NCBI GenBank assembly: GCA_963977425.1
Contig: CAXBOO010000005.1
Location: forward strand, 124,001 to 188,000
Direction: 5' to 3'
Length of the DNA stretch: 64,000 bases
Source: CAXBOO01 sp963977425
Lineage (GTDB): Bacteria; Bacteroidota; Bacteroidia; Flavobacteriales_D; Luteibaculaceae
Positions within the stretch are counted from its first letter, which is position 1. Each line of letters opens with the position of its first letter. Made by a program: the position numbers and the translations under genes. The notes under the pieces are model-generated. The model was given only the letters and a program-made list of their open reading frames with translations. It made no database searches and was not told where the DNA came from. Below, piece after piece: positions 27,373 to 35,783 of this stretch.

Positions 27373-27459
27373 ATCGTTGAAAAATCTGTTTATAAGCAGC
27401 TAAAGGTATTTATTATATATATGCTGTGCTTTGGTACTTTTACACTCGAAAAAGAAATT

Positions 27460-28002
27460 ATGCTCAATATTTTTGGTAAGCGAAAGATAAAAGCGGATAA
27501 ACTAGCCAACATTTTGGTTAACTACATCATGGAAGTAACTGAGAAAGGCTATGATGGTGTAGAAGCTTTAATTGAAACGAGTCCTGAATTTGTCATAAAA
27601 CCAGAAACGAACCCTGAAGGCACAAAAAATTTCCTTTTGGTCGTTTTTGTTGGCAATTTGAGTTTTGTATCTCGATATTTTGATCAAAATGTAGAAGACG
27701 CCATCAAGGAGCAGTGTTTTACTGTATTAGCACAAACTTTCGATACCAATTCTGAGACTTTGAAAAGCCTGTATAAAGAATACAAAAGCTTCATGGTGAA
27801 GGTCAATCACCCTTCTAAAAACATGCTGTATGCCATGTCTAAAGGATTGTTTCATAAATTAGAATTGAACGAATTTCAAGAAGACTTCTTTAAAAGTCAG
27901 AATGTACCAAACCCTACGTTCATCAAAAAATTGGATGAGATTATGGCGCAAACCATATTTCATTGGGATGAATTCTTGAGCAAACACAAAGTCACTTTAT
28001 AA
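27460..28002 (+). CDS. Hypothetical cytoplasmic protein
   Basis: 180 residues from the ATG at 27460; the frame is open back to 27340 but that part overlaps the divergent glycosyltransferase gene and has no coding character. Predominantly helical, with phrases KADKLANILVNYIMEVTEKGYDG and FFKSQNVPNPTFIKKLDEIMAQTIFHW. No family recognised, no signal peptide or membrane segment. It ends at a strong bidirectional terminator. Confidence 0.6.
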   Translation: MLNIFGKRKIKADKLANILVNYIMEVTEKGYDGVEALIETSPEFVIKPETNPEGTKNFLLVVFVGNLSFVSRYFDQNVEDAIKEQCFTVLAQTFDTNSETLKSLYKEYKSFMVKVNHPSKNMLYAMSKGLFHKLELNEFQEDFFKSQNVPNPTFIKKLDEIMAQTIFHWDEFLSKHKVTL

Positions 28003-28013
28003 CATTCAGTCAT

Positions 28014-28052
28014 AAAAAAAGCCCTTCTGTATTTCTACAAAAGGGCTTTTTT
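28014..28052. terminator. Bidirectional intrinsic terminator
   Basis: AAAAAAAGCCCTT / AAGGGCTTTTTT arms (the A-run also pairs with the T-run) with a 14-base loop. It serves the hypothetical gene and the convergent desaturase gene. Confidence 0.88.
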
Positions 28053-28070
28053 AATTCAGTCTATTTTCGA

Positions 28071-29159
28071 TTATGCTTTTCCTAAGCGGTAAAGCATTCT
28101 GAAGTGATCTACAAACGCACTTACAACTGTATGGTTGTAATTAAAGTACGGGTGACCATACTCTTTAGCTGTGTCTTCAACAATCTTTGCAATCTTTCTA
28201 TAGTGAGTATGGCAAATGTTTGGAAACAAATGGTGTTCTACTTGAAAGTTCAAACCACCTGCAAACCAACCAAAAACACGACTTTTTGTAGCAAAATTAG
28301 CTGTTGTACGCAATTGGTGAACCATCCAGTTGTTTTCCATATTCCCCTCTTTGTTAGGCATAGGAAACTCCATAGCAGGAACTACATGTGCCGCTTGGAA
28401 TACCAATGAGATAAACAAACCTGTTACTACTTGCATGATTACAAAACCTAATAAGATTAAGTACCATGGTTGATTAGAAAAAATCATAGGAATAACCATG
28501 ATGTAAGCGAAGTAAAAAACTTTCCACAATGAAATGGCTTTTAGTTCTTTCTTCAAAGCTTCCTTACTTCTTATCAAACCTTTGCGTTTGTAACGTGCTG
28601 CTTGCGTGAAATCGGTAAAAGACGTCCAAGCCAATGTCATGATACAATACAATACTGGTGCGTATAAAAATTGGTATTTGTGAAACCACTTTAATTCTTG
28701 GTGAGGATTGAATCTTAGGTAAGGGTCAGAGTCGATATCTTCATCCAAGCCATCGATGTTGGTATACGTGTGATGCAAAATATTATGCTGCATACGCCAA
28801 ACAGAATCGTTTGCGCCAATAAGGTTGATGGTGTTGGCCATAATCTTATTGATAATCTTGTTTTTACTGTAGGCACCATGATTGGCATCGTGCATAACAC
28901 TAAAGCCAATACCTGACATACCTATTGCCATGATGGACCAAAACAACAAGTTCATCCAGCTGCTATCACTAGCGTTGAAAATAATAAGGAAATAAGGAAC
29001 AAAATAAAATGCGAACATCGCTATGGATTTAATAACCATTTCAGTGTTAGCGTATTTACTTATACCTTTTTCCGCAAAATAAGAGTTTACTTTTTTTCGT
29101 AAAGTCTGGGCGAAATCAGCGTCCGCACTTTTAGAAAATTTATGAGCCTTAATATTCAT
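28071..29159 (-). CDS. Membrane fatty-acid desaturase, front-end type without cytochrome b5
   Basis: 362 residues with membrane segments around 45-65, 75-95 and 195-260. The three histidine boxes are HDANH (90-94), HNILHH (125-130) and QVEHH (306-310). The Q-x-x-H-H third box is that of front-end/linoleoyl-CoA desaturases, but the N-terminal cytochrome b5 domain of the eukaryotic enzymes is absent, as in bacterial members that use ferredoxin. It introduces a double bond into membrane acyl chains. A consensus promoter element lies ~39 bases upstream of its start. Confidence 0.93.
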   Translation of the reverse strand: MNIKAHKFSKSADADFAQTLRKKVNSYFAEKGISKYANTEMVIKSIAMFAFYFVPYFLIIFNASDSSWMNLLFWSIMAIGMSGIGFSVMHDANHGAYSKNKIINKIMANTINLIGANDSVWRMQHNILHHTYTNIDGLDEDIDSDPYLRFNPHQELKWFHKYQFLYAPVLYCIMTLAWTSFTDFTQAARYKRKGLIRSKEALKKELKAISLWKVFYFAYIMVIPMIFSNQPWYLILLGFVIMQVVTGLFISLVFQAAHVVPAMEFPMPNKEGNMENNWMVHQLRTTANFATKSRVFGWFAGGLNFQVEHHLFPNICHTHYRKIAKIVEDTAKEYGHPYFNYNHTVVSAFVDHFRMLYRLGKA

Positions 29160-29197
29160 AGGGTACTTTTACATTTAGCGCTTATGCAACTAAGGTG

Positions 29198-29205
29198 CAA
29201 ATATA
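29198..29205 (-). promoter_or_regulatory. Putative -7 box (TATATTTG) of the desaturase gene
   Basis: Exact TAnnTTTG on the minus strand, 39 bases upstream of the ATG at 29159. Confidence 0.5.
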
Positions 29206-29244
29206 AACTATTATTGCTGTATGAAAATAAAATTTCGACAAACA

Positions 29245-29276
29245 AAAAAAGGCAGATTGTTAACAATCTGCCTTTC
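29245..29276 (-). terminator. Intrinsic terminator of tRNA-His
   Basis: A perfect palindrome AAGGCAGATTGTT/AACAATCTGCCTT (29251-29276) directly after the tRNA 3' end, with a T-run on the minus strand (29245-29252 as A on the plus strand). Confidence 0.88.
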
Positions 29277-29283
29277 TACAATG

Positions 29284-29358
29284 GGTACCCAATGGGATTC
29301 GAACCCACGGCCCTCGGCACCACAAACCGATGCTCTAACCAACTGAGCTATGGGTACC
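29284..29358 (-). tRNA. tRNA-His (anticodon GTG)
   Basis: Full cloverleaf on the minus strand. The extra G-1 (29358) pairs with discriminator C73 (29284), the identity element of tRNA-His, making an eight-pair acceptor stem. D arm GCTC...GAGC; anticodon stem TCGGT/GCCGA (one G-U) with loop TTGTGGT, anticodon GTG; T arm GTGGG-TTCGAAT-CCCAT (one G-U). CCA is not encoded. It has its own consensus promoter element and a terminator, so it is transcribed alone. Confidence 0.97.
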
Positions 29359-29371
29359 ATTTATTTGAGTG

Positions 29372-29379
29372 CAAAGGTA
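29372..29379 (-). promoter_or_regulatory. Putative -7 box (TACCTTTG) of tRNA-His
   Basis: Exact TAnnTTTG on the minus strand, 14 bases upstream of the mature tRNA 5' end. A TTG-like -33 lies at a slightly long spacing (29404-29406). Confidence 0.6.
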
Positions 29380-29408
29380 AATAATTAATTTTATTTTTCG
29401 AAACAATT

Positions 29409-30512
29409 TTGAGCTACATTTTACATATCTGCAGTTGGTTTCCTCATGAAGGCGACCCCCAAAATGGAGTTTTCATACGCCAACACATTGAACTAACGCA
29501 AGATAGCTTTCAACCTATCATTATTTGCAATACACCAAAAAGCAAAAAACAAATTGCGTCAAACAATATAGTTGTCTTCAATTTGAATTCGTCTGCATCA
29601 AAATGGAGTAAAATTCGCGCTGCAAAAAAGATTTTTCAAGATTTATTGAAAGAAAAAGGTCAGCCAAAAGCCATTCATCTGCATGTAGCATCTCCCTTAG
29701 GAATAATAGCCTTATTAGCGACTAAGACTTTCAACTGCAAATTGATGATCACTGAACATTGGACAGGCTACAGAAGCGGACTATTCTCGAAAGCACCCGC
29801 TGTTCAAAAAATCATCACAAAACAACTTTTCAAAAAAGCTTCTATTATAATGGTGGTTTCTAAAAGTTTAAAAGATGATTTGCTAAACCTTCAGTTAACC
29901 AAAGAGGAAAAACTTCTAATTACACCTAATCCGATTTCACTTTTAGAAGAGAATATTCCTTTAAATACAAAGGACTCATCAAAAATCAACATGTTATCGG
30001 TAGCCGATTTTAATGAACAAAACAAAAACTTCATTGGCATATTAAGCGCTTTTGAAAAAGCCATTACTACACTTCCCAAATTACATTGGACCATCATTGG
30101 AGATGGCCCCGACAAAATTACTTTTGAAAAAATATTGAATAGCAGTCCTGCAAAAAATCATGTGACTTTATTAGGCCGAAAGCCTCAAGCCTATGTGCTT
30201 CAACATTATTCAGAGTATGATTTTCTTGTAAGTTTTAGTCGATTCGAAACCTTTGCCATGGTACCTGCCGAAGCGATTGCTTCTGGAATACCCGTTATTG
30301 CAACAAAATCGGGCGGCCCAGAACATTATGTAAATAATAAAAATGGCATTCTGATAGAAAGTGATAATAGTGAACAGTTACTAGATGCAATCAAAACATT
30401 AAGCATTACGTTCACAGAATATTCTATCGAACAACTTAGAAATAGTTTGCCAAGTGCTTTTAGTCCTTCGCATTTTACCAAAACCCTTACTAAACTGTAC
30501 AACAAAGAGTGA
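29409..30512 (+). CDS. GT4-family glycosyltransferase, TTG start
   Basis: 367 residues. The start is TTG at 29409 because the Rossmann strand SYILHICSWFP begins there and no ATG lies nearby. The N-terminal half has NGVFIRQHIE and HLHVASPLGIIALLATK; ITEHWTGYRSG follows; the C-terminal half has NMLSVADFNEQNKN, WTIIGDGPDK and the donor-site FSRFETFAMVPAEAIASGIPVIAT with an EX7E pattern. Its stop overlaps the GTG start of the flippase by 4 bases, so the two form an export unit for a surface glycan. Confidence 0.9.
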   Translation: MSYILHICSWFPHEGDPQNGVFIRQHIELTQDSFQPIIICNTPKSKKQIASNNIVVFNLNSSASKWSKIRAAKKIFQDLLKEKGQPKAIHLHVASPLGIIALLATKTFNCKLMITEHWTGYRSGLFSKAPAVQKIITKQLFKKASIIMVVSKSLKDDLLNLQLTKEEKLLITPNPISLLEENIPLNTKDSSKINMLSVADFNEQNKNFIGILSAFEKAITTLPKLHWTIIGDGPDKITFEKILNSSPAKNHVTLLGRKPQAYVLQHYSEYDFLVSFSRFETFAMVPAEAIASGIPVIATKSGGPEHYVNNKNGILIESDNSEQLLDAIKTLSITFTEYSIEQLRNSLPSAFSPSHFTKTLTKLYNKE

Positions 30513-31768
30513 GCGCAACAAAAAAGAACTTAACGAATACTTTTTTGAGTACGGGCATCATCTTGATTCTTCAAGTTGTAAACATCGTGCTGAGCACTCA
30601 ATTGTTGGGTTCTGAAGGTAGAGGACAAATTAGTTTGTATCTATTGCACATTGCTATTGGCGCTCAAATTGGCAGCATGGTTGGTGGTGAAGCACTCGTA
30701 TTTTTCACCCCCCGATTCAATCTTAAATCGCTTTTGTCTTTATCTATACAATGGAATGCCTTCATTATGATCTTATCCATGACGACATTCTGGTGGTTTG
30801 AGTTTTCTAATGAGTCAATATTGCTTCTTGGAGGCGCCATATTTCTTCAATCGAGTTTCCAATTATTTACCCAACTAGGTATAGGCAACTTGCTCATCAC
30901 CAAATCAAACAAAGCCTTCTTGCTTTCGCAATGCATATTTACAACCTGCATACTTGTTTTCCACTCCTACAATTCTCTTACTGAAACATCATTTATAGGT
31001 GCCTATATGATTGGTTTATCCGTTGCTATAGGGTTTATGATTGTTCACACAAAAAAATTTAAAACCAATTCAGAATTACCAAGTCTAACCTTAAAAAAGG
31101 CCTTAAGCAATGGGTTTGTCATTCAATTCGGGAATTTGGCACAAACCTTCAATTCGCGTTTAAGTTACTTCCTATTAGAGTCATTATTCGCTAATGGAAA
31201 GGCACTTGTTGGGGTATACTCCACAGCATTATTAGTCAGTGAAAAAGCATTGGTTGTTCCTAAAAGTTTGGGACGAGTACAATTAGCAGAAACGGCCAAT
31301 CAAGCAAATTCACTGGCATTAAGAACAAGTCAATATTTCAAATTATACATTGCCCTTGCTGTTGTTGTAATGCTTGTTTTGTTATTTGTTCCCAATGCTT
31401 TGTATGTATTTGTTTTCGGTTCAGGTTTTGAAGACGTTGGCTTTTTCATCCGTTTATTGATTCCTGCTATGTTGTTACTTATGGGAAGCAACGCCATGAG
31501 TAATTATTTCTCAGGTTTAGGCATGTACAAAGTCAACAGCATGTGCACAGTAATTGCATTAGCAATATCTTCCACCTTTGCATTTACACTAATACCTATC
31601 TACGCCAATATTGGGGCTGCAATAAGCACAAACATCGCTTTTGCCATACTTTGCATCTCACAATGTTGGTATTTCACCAGAAAAAATCCTGATCTACCAA
31701 AAACATGGCTACTACCCAACAAGGAAGACTGGAGTATTTTAAAACAAGCTCTATCTAAGGTCAAATAA
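30509..31768 (+). CDS. Polysaccharide flippase (Wzx/MATE-like membrane protein), GTG start
   Basis: 419 residues with 12 or so hydrophobic segments. The first helix after NTFLSTGIILILQVVNIVLSTQLLGSEGRGQISLYL shows the opening of polysaccharide synthesis (Wzx-like) proteins, including the GxxGxG turn. The start is GTG at 30509, within the stop of the glycosyltransferase. It would translocate lipid-linked oligosaccharides across the inner membrane. The last 18 bases overlap the convergent bshB1-like gene. Confidence 0.87.
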   Translation: MSATKKNLTNTFLSTGIILILQVVNIVLSTQLLGSEGRGQISLYLLHIAIGAQIGSMVGGEALVFFTPRFNLKSLLSLSIQWNAFIMILSMTTFWWFEFSNESILLLGGAIFLQSSFQLFTQLGIGNLLITKSNKAFLLSQCIFTTCILVFHSYNSLTETSFIGAYMIGLSVAIGFMIVHTKKFKTNSELPSLTLKKALSNGFVIQFGNLAQTFNSRLSYFLLESLFANGKALVGVYSTALLVSEKALVVPKSLGRVQLAETANQANSLALRTSQYFKLYIALAVVVMLVLLFVPNALYVFVFGSGFEDVGFFIRLLIPAMLLLMGSNAMSNYFSGLGMYKVNSMCTVIALAISSTFAFTLIPIYANIGAAISTNIAFAILCISQCWYFTRKNPDLPKTWLLPNKEDWSILKQALSKVK

Positions 31769-32479
31769 GCTTTTTACTCCAGGGGTGCGCTCAACGGTAA
31801 AACCTTCGGCATAAGTGGCATTGATAGCCCGCCCAAATTCACGAGCACGGGCTTCCAAAAAGTAGAGGAAATCTGGCGATGATATTGGAGTTATCGTTTC
31901 TTTATTGTTATGACTTTTACCGCTGAAAAATTGAGATGAAAAAGCTTTAATCGATTCCATTTTTTGATCGTATACAGAGGTTATATCCACAACAAAGTCG
32001 GGTTTTATATAGCGATCTTGAATCATATGATACACGGCTTTTGGCCTCCAGTGTTCTTGCTTTTCTCCGTCGAAAACAGTTTCAATTTTTAATAATCCAG
32101 ATAAAAAAGCTGCGCGTTGCACTAAAGCACTCCCCCTTCCATGATCGGGATGACGGTCCTCAATAGCATTGGTAATAAGAATCTCGGGTTGATACTTTCT
32201 TATTTGTTGTATCACTGCCAAGAGATTCTCCTCTGTTTCTTCAAAAAAACCATCGGCTAACCTTATGTTGTCTCTAGCATCCAAGCCCAAAATCTTACTT
32301 GAAAGTGTAGCCTCTTTATGTCTCAACTCTGCACTACCTCGCGAGCCCAATTCGCCTTGAGTTAAGTCTACTATACCGATTCGTTTTCCGTTTGCTTTTT
32401 CTTGTAATAACGTTCCTGCACAAGCCAATTCGGCATCGTCTGGATGAGCCACAATGGCCAAAATATCTAGTTTCATCAT
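31751..32479 (-). CDS. bshB1: Bacillithiol biosynthesis deacetylase BshB1
   Basis: 242 residues from the ATG at 32479 (a second ATG follows at 32476, and TTG at 32482 precedes). PIG-L/LmbE fold: zinc motif AHPDDAEL (H12, D15), TQGELGSRGS, a catalytic-side NAIEDRHPDHGR and the C-terminal HxxN-like region. The order ALTNGEL/GSRG with RHPDHG is that of BshB1, which deacetylates GlcNAc-malate on the way to bacillithiol. It could instead act on another N-acetyl sugar because it lies next to polysaccharide genes. Overlaps the flippase gene convergently by 18 bases. Confidence 0.88.
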   Translation of the reverse strand: MMKLDILAIVAHPDDAELACAGTLLQEKANGKRIGIVDLTQGELGSRGSAELRHKEATLSSKILGLDARDNIRLADGFFEETEENLLAVIQQIRKYQPEILITNAIEDRHPDHGRGSALVQRAAFLSGLLKIETVFDGEKQEHWRPKAVYHMIQDRYIKPDFVVDITSVYDQKMESIKAFSSQFFSGKSHNNKETITPISSPDFLYFLEARAREFGRAINATYAEGFTVERTPGVKSLFDLR

Positions 32480-32569
32480 CAATCCTCTTTGTAAAAATCT
32501 ATTTTTTTCTTTTCAATCCTGCTCAATTCGTAAAAAAGTAAGATATTTGCCGACCAATTAAAAAAGGCC

Positions 32570-32590
32570 TGAACTGCCATTAACAGTTTA
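32570..32590 (+). promoter_or_regulatory. Leader hairpin 14 bases before rpsP
   Basis: A 7-bp stem TGAACTG / CAGTTTA (one G-U) with a seven-base loop CCATTAA just upstream of the S16 start, downstream of a near-consensus -7 box GATATTTG at 32542-32549. Ribosomal protein leaders often carry autoregulatory hairpins; this one is short and its role is inference. Confidence 0.35.
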
Positions 32591-32604
32591 TTAATTAAAT
32601 AACT

Positions 32605-33156
32605 ATGCCAGTAAAATTAAGATTACAAAGACACGGTAAGAAAAACAAACCATTCTATCACATTGTTGCAGCAGATGCTAGAGCACCTCGTGACGGTAAA
32701 TTTATCGAAAGAATTGGTTCTTACAACCCAAACACAAACCCTGCTACTATCGATGTAGATGTTGATTCAGCATTGAGATGGTTAGCAAACGGCGCACAAC
32801 CTACTGACACTGCTAGAGCTATACTTTCTTACAAAGGTGTAATGTTCAAAAAACACTTATTAAGAGGTGTTTCTAAAGGTTCTTTCACTGCAGAAGTTGC
32901 TGAAGAGAAATGGGCTGCATGGATGGCTGAAAAAGACGCTAAAATCCAAGCTAAAGTTGACAAACTTTCTGACGCTGAAAAAACTGCTTTCGAAAAGCAA
33001 TTGGCTAATGAAATGAAAGTAAACAAAGAAAGAGCTGCAGCAATCGTTGCTAAAAACACTCCTGAAGTTGTAGAAGAAGCTGTTGCTGACGTTGCTGAAG
33101 AAGCTACAGAAGAAGCTGCTCCTGAAGCAGACGCAACTGAAGAAACAGAAGCATAA
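32605..33156 (+). CDS. rpsP: 30S ribosomal protein S16 with long acidic C-terminal extension
   Basis: 183 residues. The first ~80 residues are canonical S16 (MPVKLRLQRHGKKNKPFYHIVAADARAPRDG, ERIGSYNPN, ARAILSYKGV). After ~85 comes a helical, Lys/Glu/Ala-rich extension ending in a run of Ala and Glu residues. About 100 extra residues are typical of Bacteroidota S16, against ~82 in E. coli. It is first in a unit with rimM (1 base apart) and trmN6. Confidence 0.97.
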   Translation: MPVKLRLQRHGKKNKPFYHIVAADARAPRDGKFIERIGSYNPNTNPATIDVDVDSALRWLANGAQPTDTARAILSYKGVMFKKHLLRGVSKGSFTAEVAEEKWAAWMAEKDAKIQAKVDKLSDAEKTAFEKQLANEMKVNKERAAAIVAKNTPEVVEEAVADVAEEATEEAAPEADATEETEA

Positions 33157-33157
33157 G

Positions 33158-33691
33158 ATGATTTTAGATAAAAACAATTGTTTTTATCTCGGAAAAATAT
33201 CAAAGTCGAAAGGCGTAAGAGGTTCAGCTTACGCCTTTTTTGATGTCGATAATTTGGATGATTACATCAATCTTCCATCGGCATTACTCGATTTTCATGG
33301 TGAATTACAGCCGATATTTTTTTCGAAATGCACCATTCAATCGGGTAAAATATTGATTGATATTGAAGGAATAGATTCCGATGAGAAACTGCGTCCTTAT
33401 TTGGGCAAAGACCTATACCTTCCATTGAATGCCTTACCTAAATTGAAAGGCAACAAGTTTTATTTTCACGAAGTCATTCAGTTTGACGTATTAGACAAGA
33501 ACCTAGGATTATTGGGTACTATAACTGATGTATATGGAAGTGAAATCAATCCGTTATTGGCTGTAAAACACAGCTCAAAAGCCGAAATCCTTATCCCTAT
33601 CAACGACACCATCATTACAGGCGTAGATAGAGACAAAAAGCAAATTTTGGTGGATACTCCTGAAGGATTAGTAGACATGTATTTGGAATAA
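33158..33691 (+). CDS. rimM: Ribosome maturation factor RimM
   Basis: 177 residues. The start ATG at 33158 lies one base after the rpsP stop; the frame is open further upstream but inside rpsP. RimM N-terminal beta-barrel domain (CFYLGKISKSKGVRGSAYAFF) and C-terminal PRC barrel (FHEVIQFDVLD, GTITDVYGSEINPLLAV, ILVDTPEGLVDMY). It binds S19 and helps 16S rRNA 3' domain assembly. The rpsP-rimM order is common across bacteria. Confidence 0.95.
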   Translation: MILDKNNCFYLGKISKSKGVRGSAYAFFDVDNLDDYINLPSALLDFHGELQPIFFSKCTIQSGKILIDIEGIDSDEKLRPYLGKDLYLPLNALPKLKGNKFYFHEVIQFDVLDKNLGLLGTITDVYGSEINPLLAVKHSSKAEILIPINDTIITGVDRDKKQILVDTPEGLVDMYLE

Positions 33692-33694
33692 AGC

Positions 33695-34423
33695 ATGGGT
33701 AGAAATGCTTATTTCAATTTCAAAACATTTGGTCTTCAATTTTCAAAAAAAGTATTTCCTGTTGGTACCGATTCTTCGCTTTTAGGTGCTTGGATGTGCA
33801 AATACGCATCTACCCAAAACAAAAAAATCAACGTACTCGATATTGGCTGTGGGACCGGTATTCTAAGTTTGTTTGCCGCTAAAACACTGAACGCATCTGT
33901 TACGGCTATTGACATTCAAGAAGCTGCTGTAGAACAATGTTTAGAAAATGTGAAACTCAATCATGAAGAGAAAAATGTCACTGTTTCTTTATCCGATATT
34001 GCTACTTATAGTGGCCCAACTAATTTTTATGATGTTATTGTAAGCAATCCACCTTATTTCCCTGACATCAAAGAGGTTAAGACAGAGAGAGAAATAGCAA
34101 GGCAAACGGCTCAGCATTTCGATTTGAACACTCTCATACTGAAAGCAACTTCCCTACTCAACAGCAACGGGAAAATGTATCTGGTAGTTCCGTTCGATCA
34201 AAAACAACAATACCTTATTTCGGCTATCGCAAACAAACTACACCTATCGCAGATAGCGTTCGTGAAAGGCACCAAACAGTCAGAAATAAAAAGGACCCTA
34301 CTTTGTTTCTCAAAAGCAGAGTCCAATTACATTAAAGAAGAAATAATAATAGTAGAAAACGACCGTAAACAATATACCACAAAGGCCAAAAGCTTATTGA
34401 GTCCGTTTTATCTTAATCTATAG
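33695..34423 (+). CDS. trmN6: tRNA1(Val) adenine37-N6-methyltransferase
   Basis: 242 residues with an N-terminal FKTFGLQFSKKVFPVGTDSSLLGAW block, SAM-binding DIGCGTG (49-55) and the adenine-N6 catalytic NPPY (118-121), in the order seen in E. coli YfiC/TrmN6. It methylates A37 of tRNA-Val. It starts 3 bases behind rimM, forming a translation-related unit rpsP-rimM-trmN6. Its last 11 bases overlap the convergent dehydrogenase gene. Confidence 0.9.
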   Translation: MGRNAYFNFKTFGLQFSKKVFPVGTDSSLLGAWMCKYASTQNKKINVLDIGCGTGILSLFAAKTLNASVTAIDIQEAAVEQCLENVKLNHEEKNVTVSLSDIATYSGPTNFYDVIVSNPPYFPDIKEVKTEREIARQTAQHFDLNTLILKATSLLNSNGKMYLVVPFDQKQQYLISAIANKLHLSQIAFVKGTKQSEIKRTLLCFSKAESNYIKEEIIIVENDRKQYTTKAKSLLSPFYLNL

Positions 34424-35750
34424 TTACAACGGTTTCTTCAAATCGAACACCGTATTCTTCTAGTTCTTTTAGTACTGGTTCGTATACATCTTTGGCCAAA
34501 GGAAGTAAAACACCCTTGTAGCCTAAGTCCATTTTCAACGCTCTTCGAGCAAAAATCCCAATTGGCAAACCAACAGTTCTGGCCATCGCAGTACTATCCT
34601 TATCGCCTATTGCCACCATATGCGACTTGCATTCATGCAAAACACCCGCTTTATCTCGATATGTAACTTTGTGATACATCACGCACATATCTTTATCGTC
34701 TGGGTCCATTTTCCATTTATCTTCAATGATCAACTGCAAAACTTGTGCAGGTGTTCCAGAAGTAATTGGAATGAACTTCTCCTCGAATATTCCCAACCAT
34801 TCTAGTTTATTGAACAAGGCTTCTTCATCTTGGCGAATTCCCAAAAAGTACTTTAATTTCAATTCTACAGAGTCGCTTTTATGATATGGTAAAAACATAT
34901 TAAAAAACTCGCGATAAGTCATCTTATCAAGATTGTTAATCACATAAGAATCGTCGGTAACCCCTAGTTCTACAAAACAATCCCACGCACGAGAATACCC
35001 CATTCTACGGAGAGTTCCTCGGTACATAGTTTCTACATTTTCTAACCCATAAGTTGTTTGATATTTCAAACTATCTCTATTGGCATATCCTTCAAAGTCG
35101 CCATATTTTGGCAAACCAATTACTTCTGTTCTTTTAAAAAGCTTGTTATAAGGAATGTATTTGAATTTATTGTTGTGAAGAAATTTTGACACTCCCTGCC
35201 CTGCTAATACAACATTTCTTGGGTTCCAAGATAATTTATAGTGCCATGGATTGTTATCCGATTCTGGCGCTACCAAACCTCCAGTAAAGCTTTCAAAACC
35301 AATAACAACATTGCCTTTAGCCTTAATTTCATCCAGCATTTTCATGGCACTCATATGATCAATACCTGGATCAAGTCCAAGTTCATTCATAATGAACATA
35401 TTGTGCTTAACCGCTTCGCTATTCAATGCATCAATTTCTGGGCTTATATACGATGGGGTTATCAGGTTTACTCCAAACTTAATGCAATCTTGTACCACAC
35501 TTAAGTGCAAACTTGCAGGCAACATACTTATTACCAATGCCGCACCAGCTATCAAACTTTCTCGTTTTTGAACATCTGCAATATTCAACTGCAAGGCGTG
35601 TGCATACTTGTTTTTCACCAAGCTATTGGCCACTTCAAAATCTCTATCTACTATCTGAACTTCATACTGATCTTGCTCGGCATGTTCTTGTAAATAATTC
35701 AAAAGAGCACCACTTGAACGGCCCGCTCCAATTACTAAAATTCGCTTCAT
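34413..35750 (-). CDS. Saccharopine dehydrogenase-family protein
   Basis: 445 residues, matching the length of the glutamate-forming saccharopine dehydrogenase (Lys9 ~446). It begins with a Rossmann NAD(P) motif RILVIGAGRSSGALL and has ALNSEAVKHN and the NELGLDPGIDHMSAM block with the HXX active-site region, then a long C-terminal domain (VGLPIGIFARRALKMDLGYKG). It could be a true lysine catabolic enzyme or a carboxynorspermidine synthase homologue. A lone gene with divergent neighbour 33 bases upstream. Confidence 0.85.
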   Translation of the reverse strand: MKRILVIGAGRSSGALLNYLQEHAEQDQYEVQIVDRDFEVANSLVKNKYAHALQLNIADVQKRESLIAGAALVISMLPASLHLSVVQDCIKFGVNLITPSYISPEIDALNSEAVKHNMFIMNELGLDPGIDHMSAMKMLDEIKAKGNVVIGFESFTGGLVAPESDNNPWHYKLSWNPRNVVLAGQGVSKFLHNNKFKYIPYNKLFKRTEVIGLPKYGDFEGYANRDSLKYQTTYGLENVETMYRGTLRRMGYSRAWDCFVELGVTDDSYVINNLDKMTYREFFNMFLPYHKSDSVELKLKYFLGIRQDEEALFNKLEWLGIFEEKFIPITSGTPAQVLQLIIEDKWKMDPDDKDMCVMYHKVTYRDKAGVLHECKSHMVAIGDKDSTAMARTVGLPIGIFARRALKMDLGYKGVLLPLAKDVYEPVLKELEEYGVRFEETVVTID

Positions 35751-35783
35751 ATTTTTTTCGAAATTTGCGTCAATATTTTATTT

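Noticed and set aside
29251..29276. Perfect 26-base palindrome as a possible operator
   Set aside because: It is placed right after tRNA-His with a T-run on the tRNA strand, so it is the terminator.
29142..29384. Plus-strand open frame over the tRNA-His region
   Set aside because: It runs through the tRNA and its terminator; composition is non-coding.
32829..33203. Open frames on the minus strand under rpsP
   Set aside because: The Ala/Glu-rich S16 tail gives long Ser/Ala antisense frames by composition; no start context or family match.
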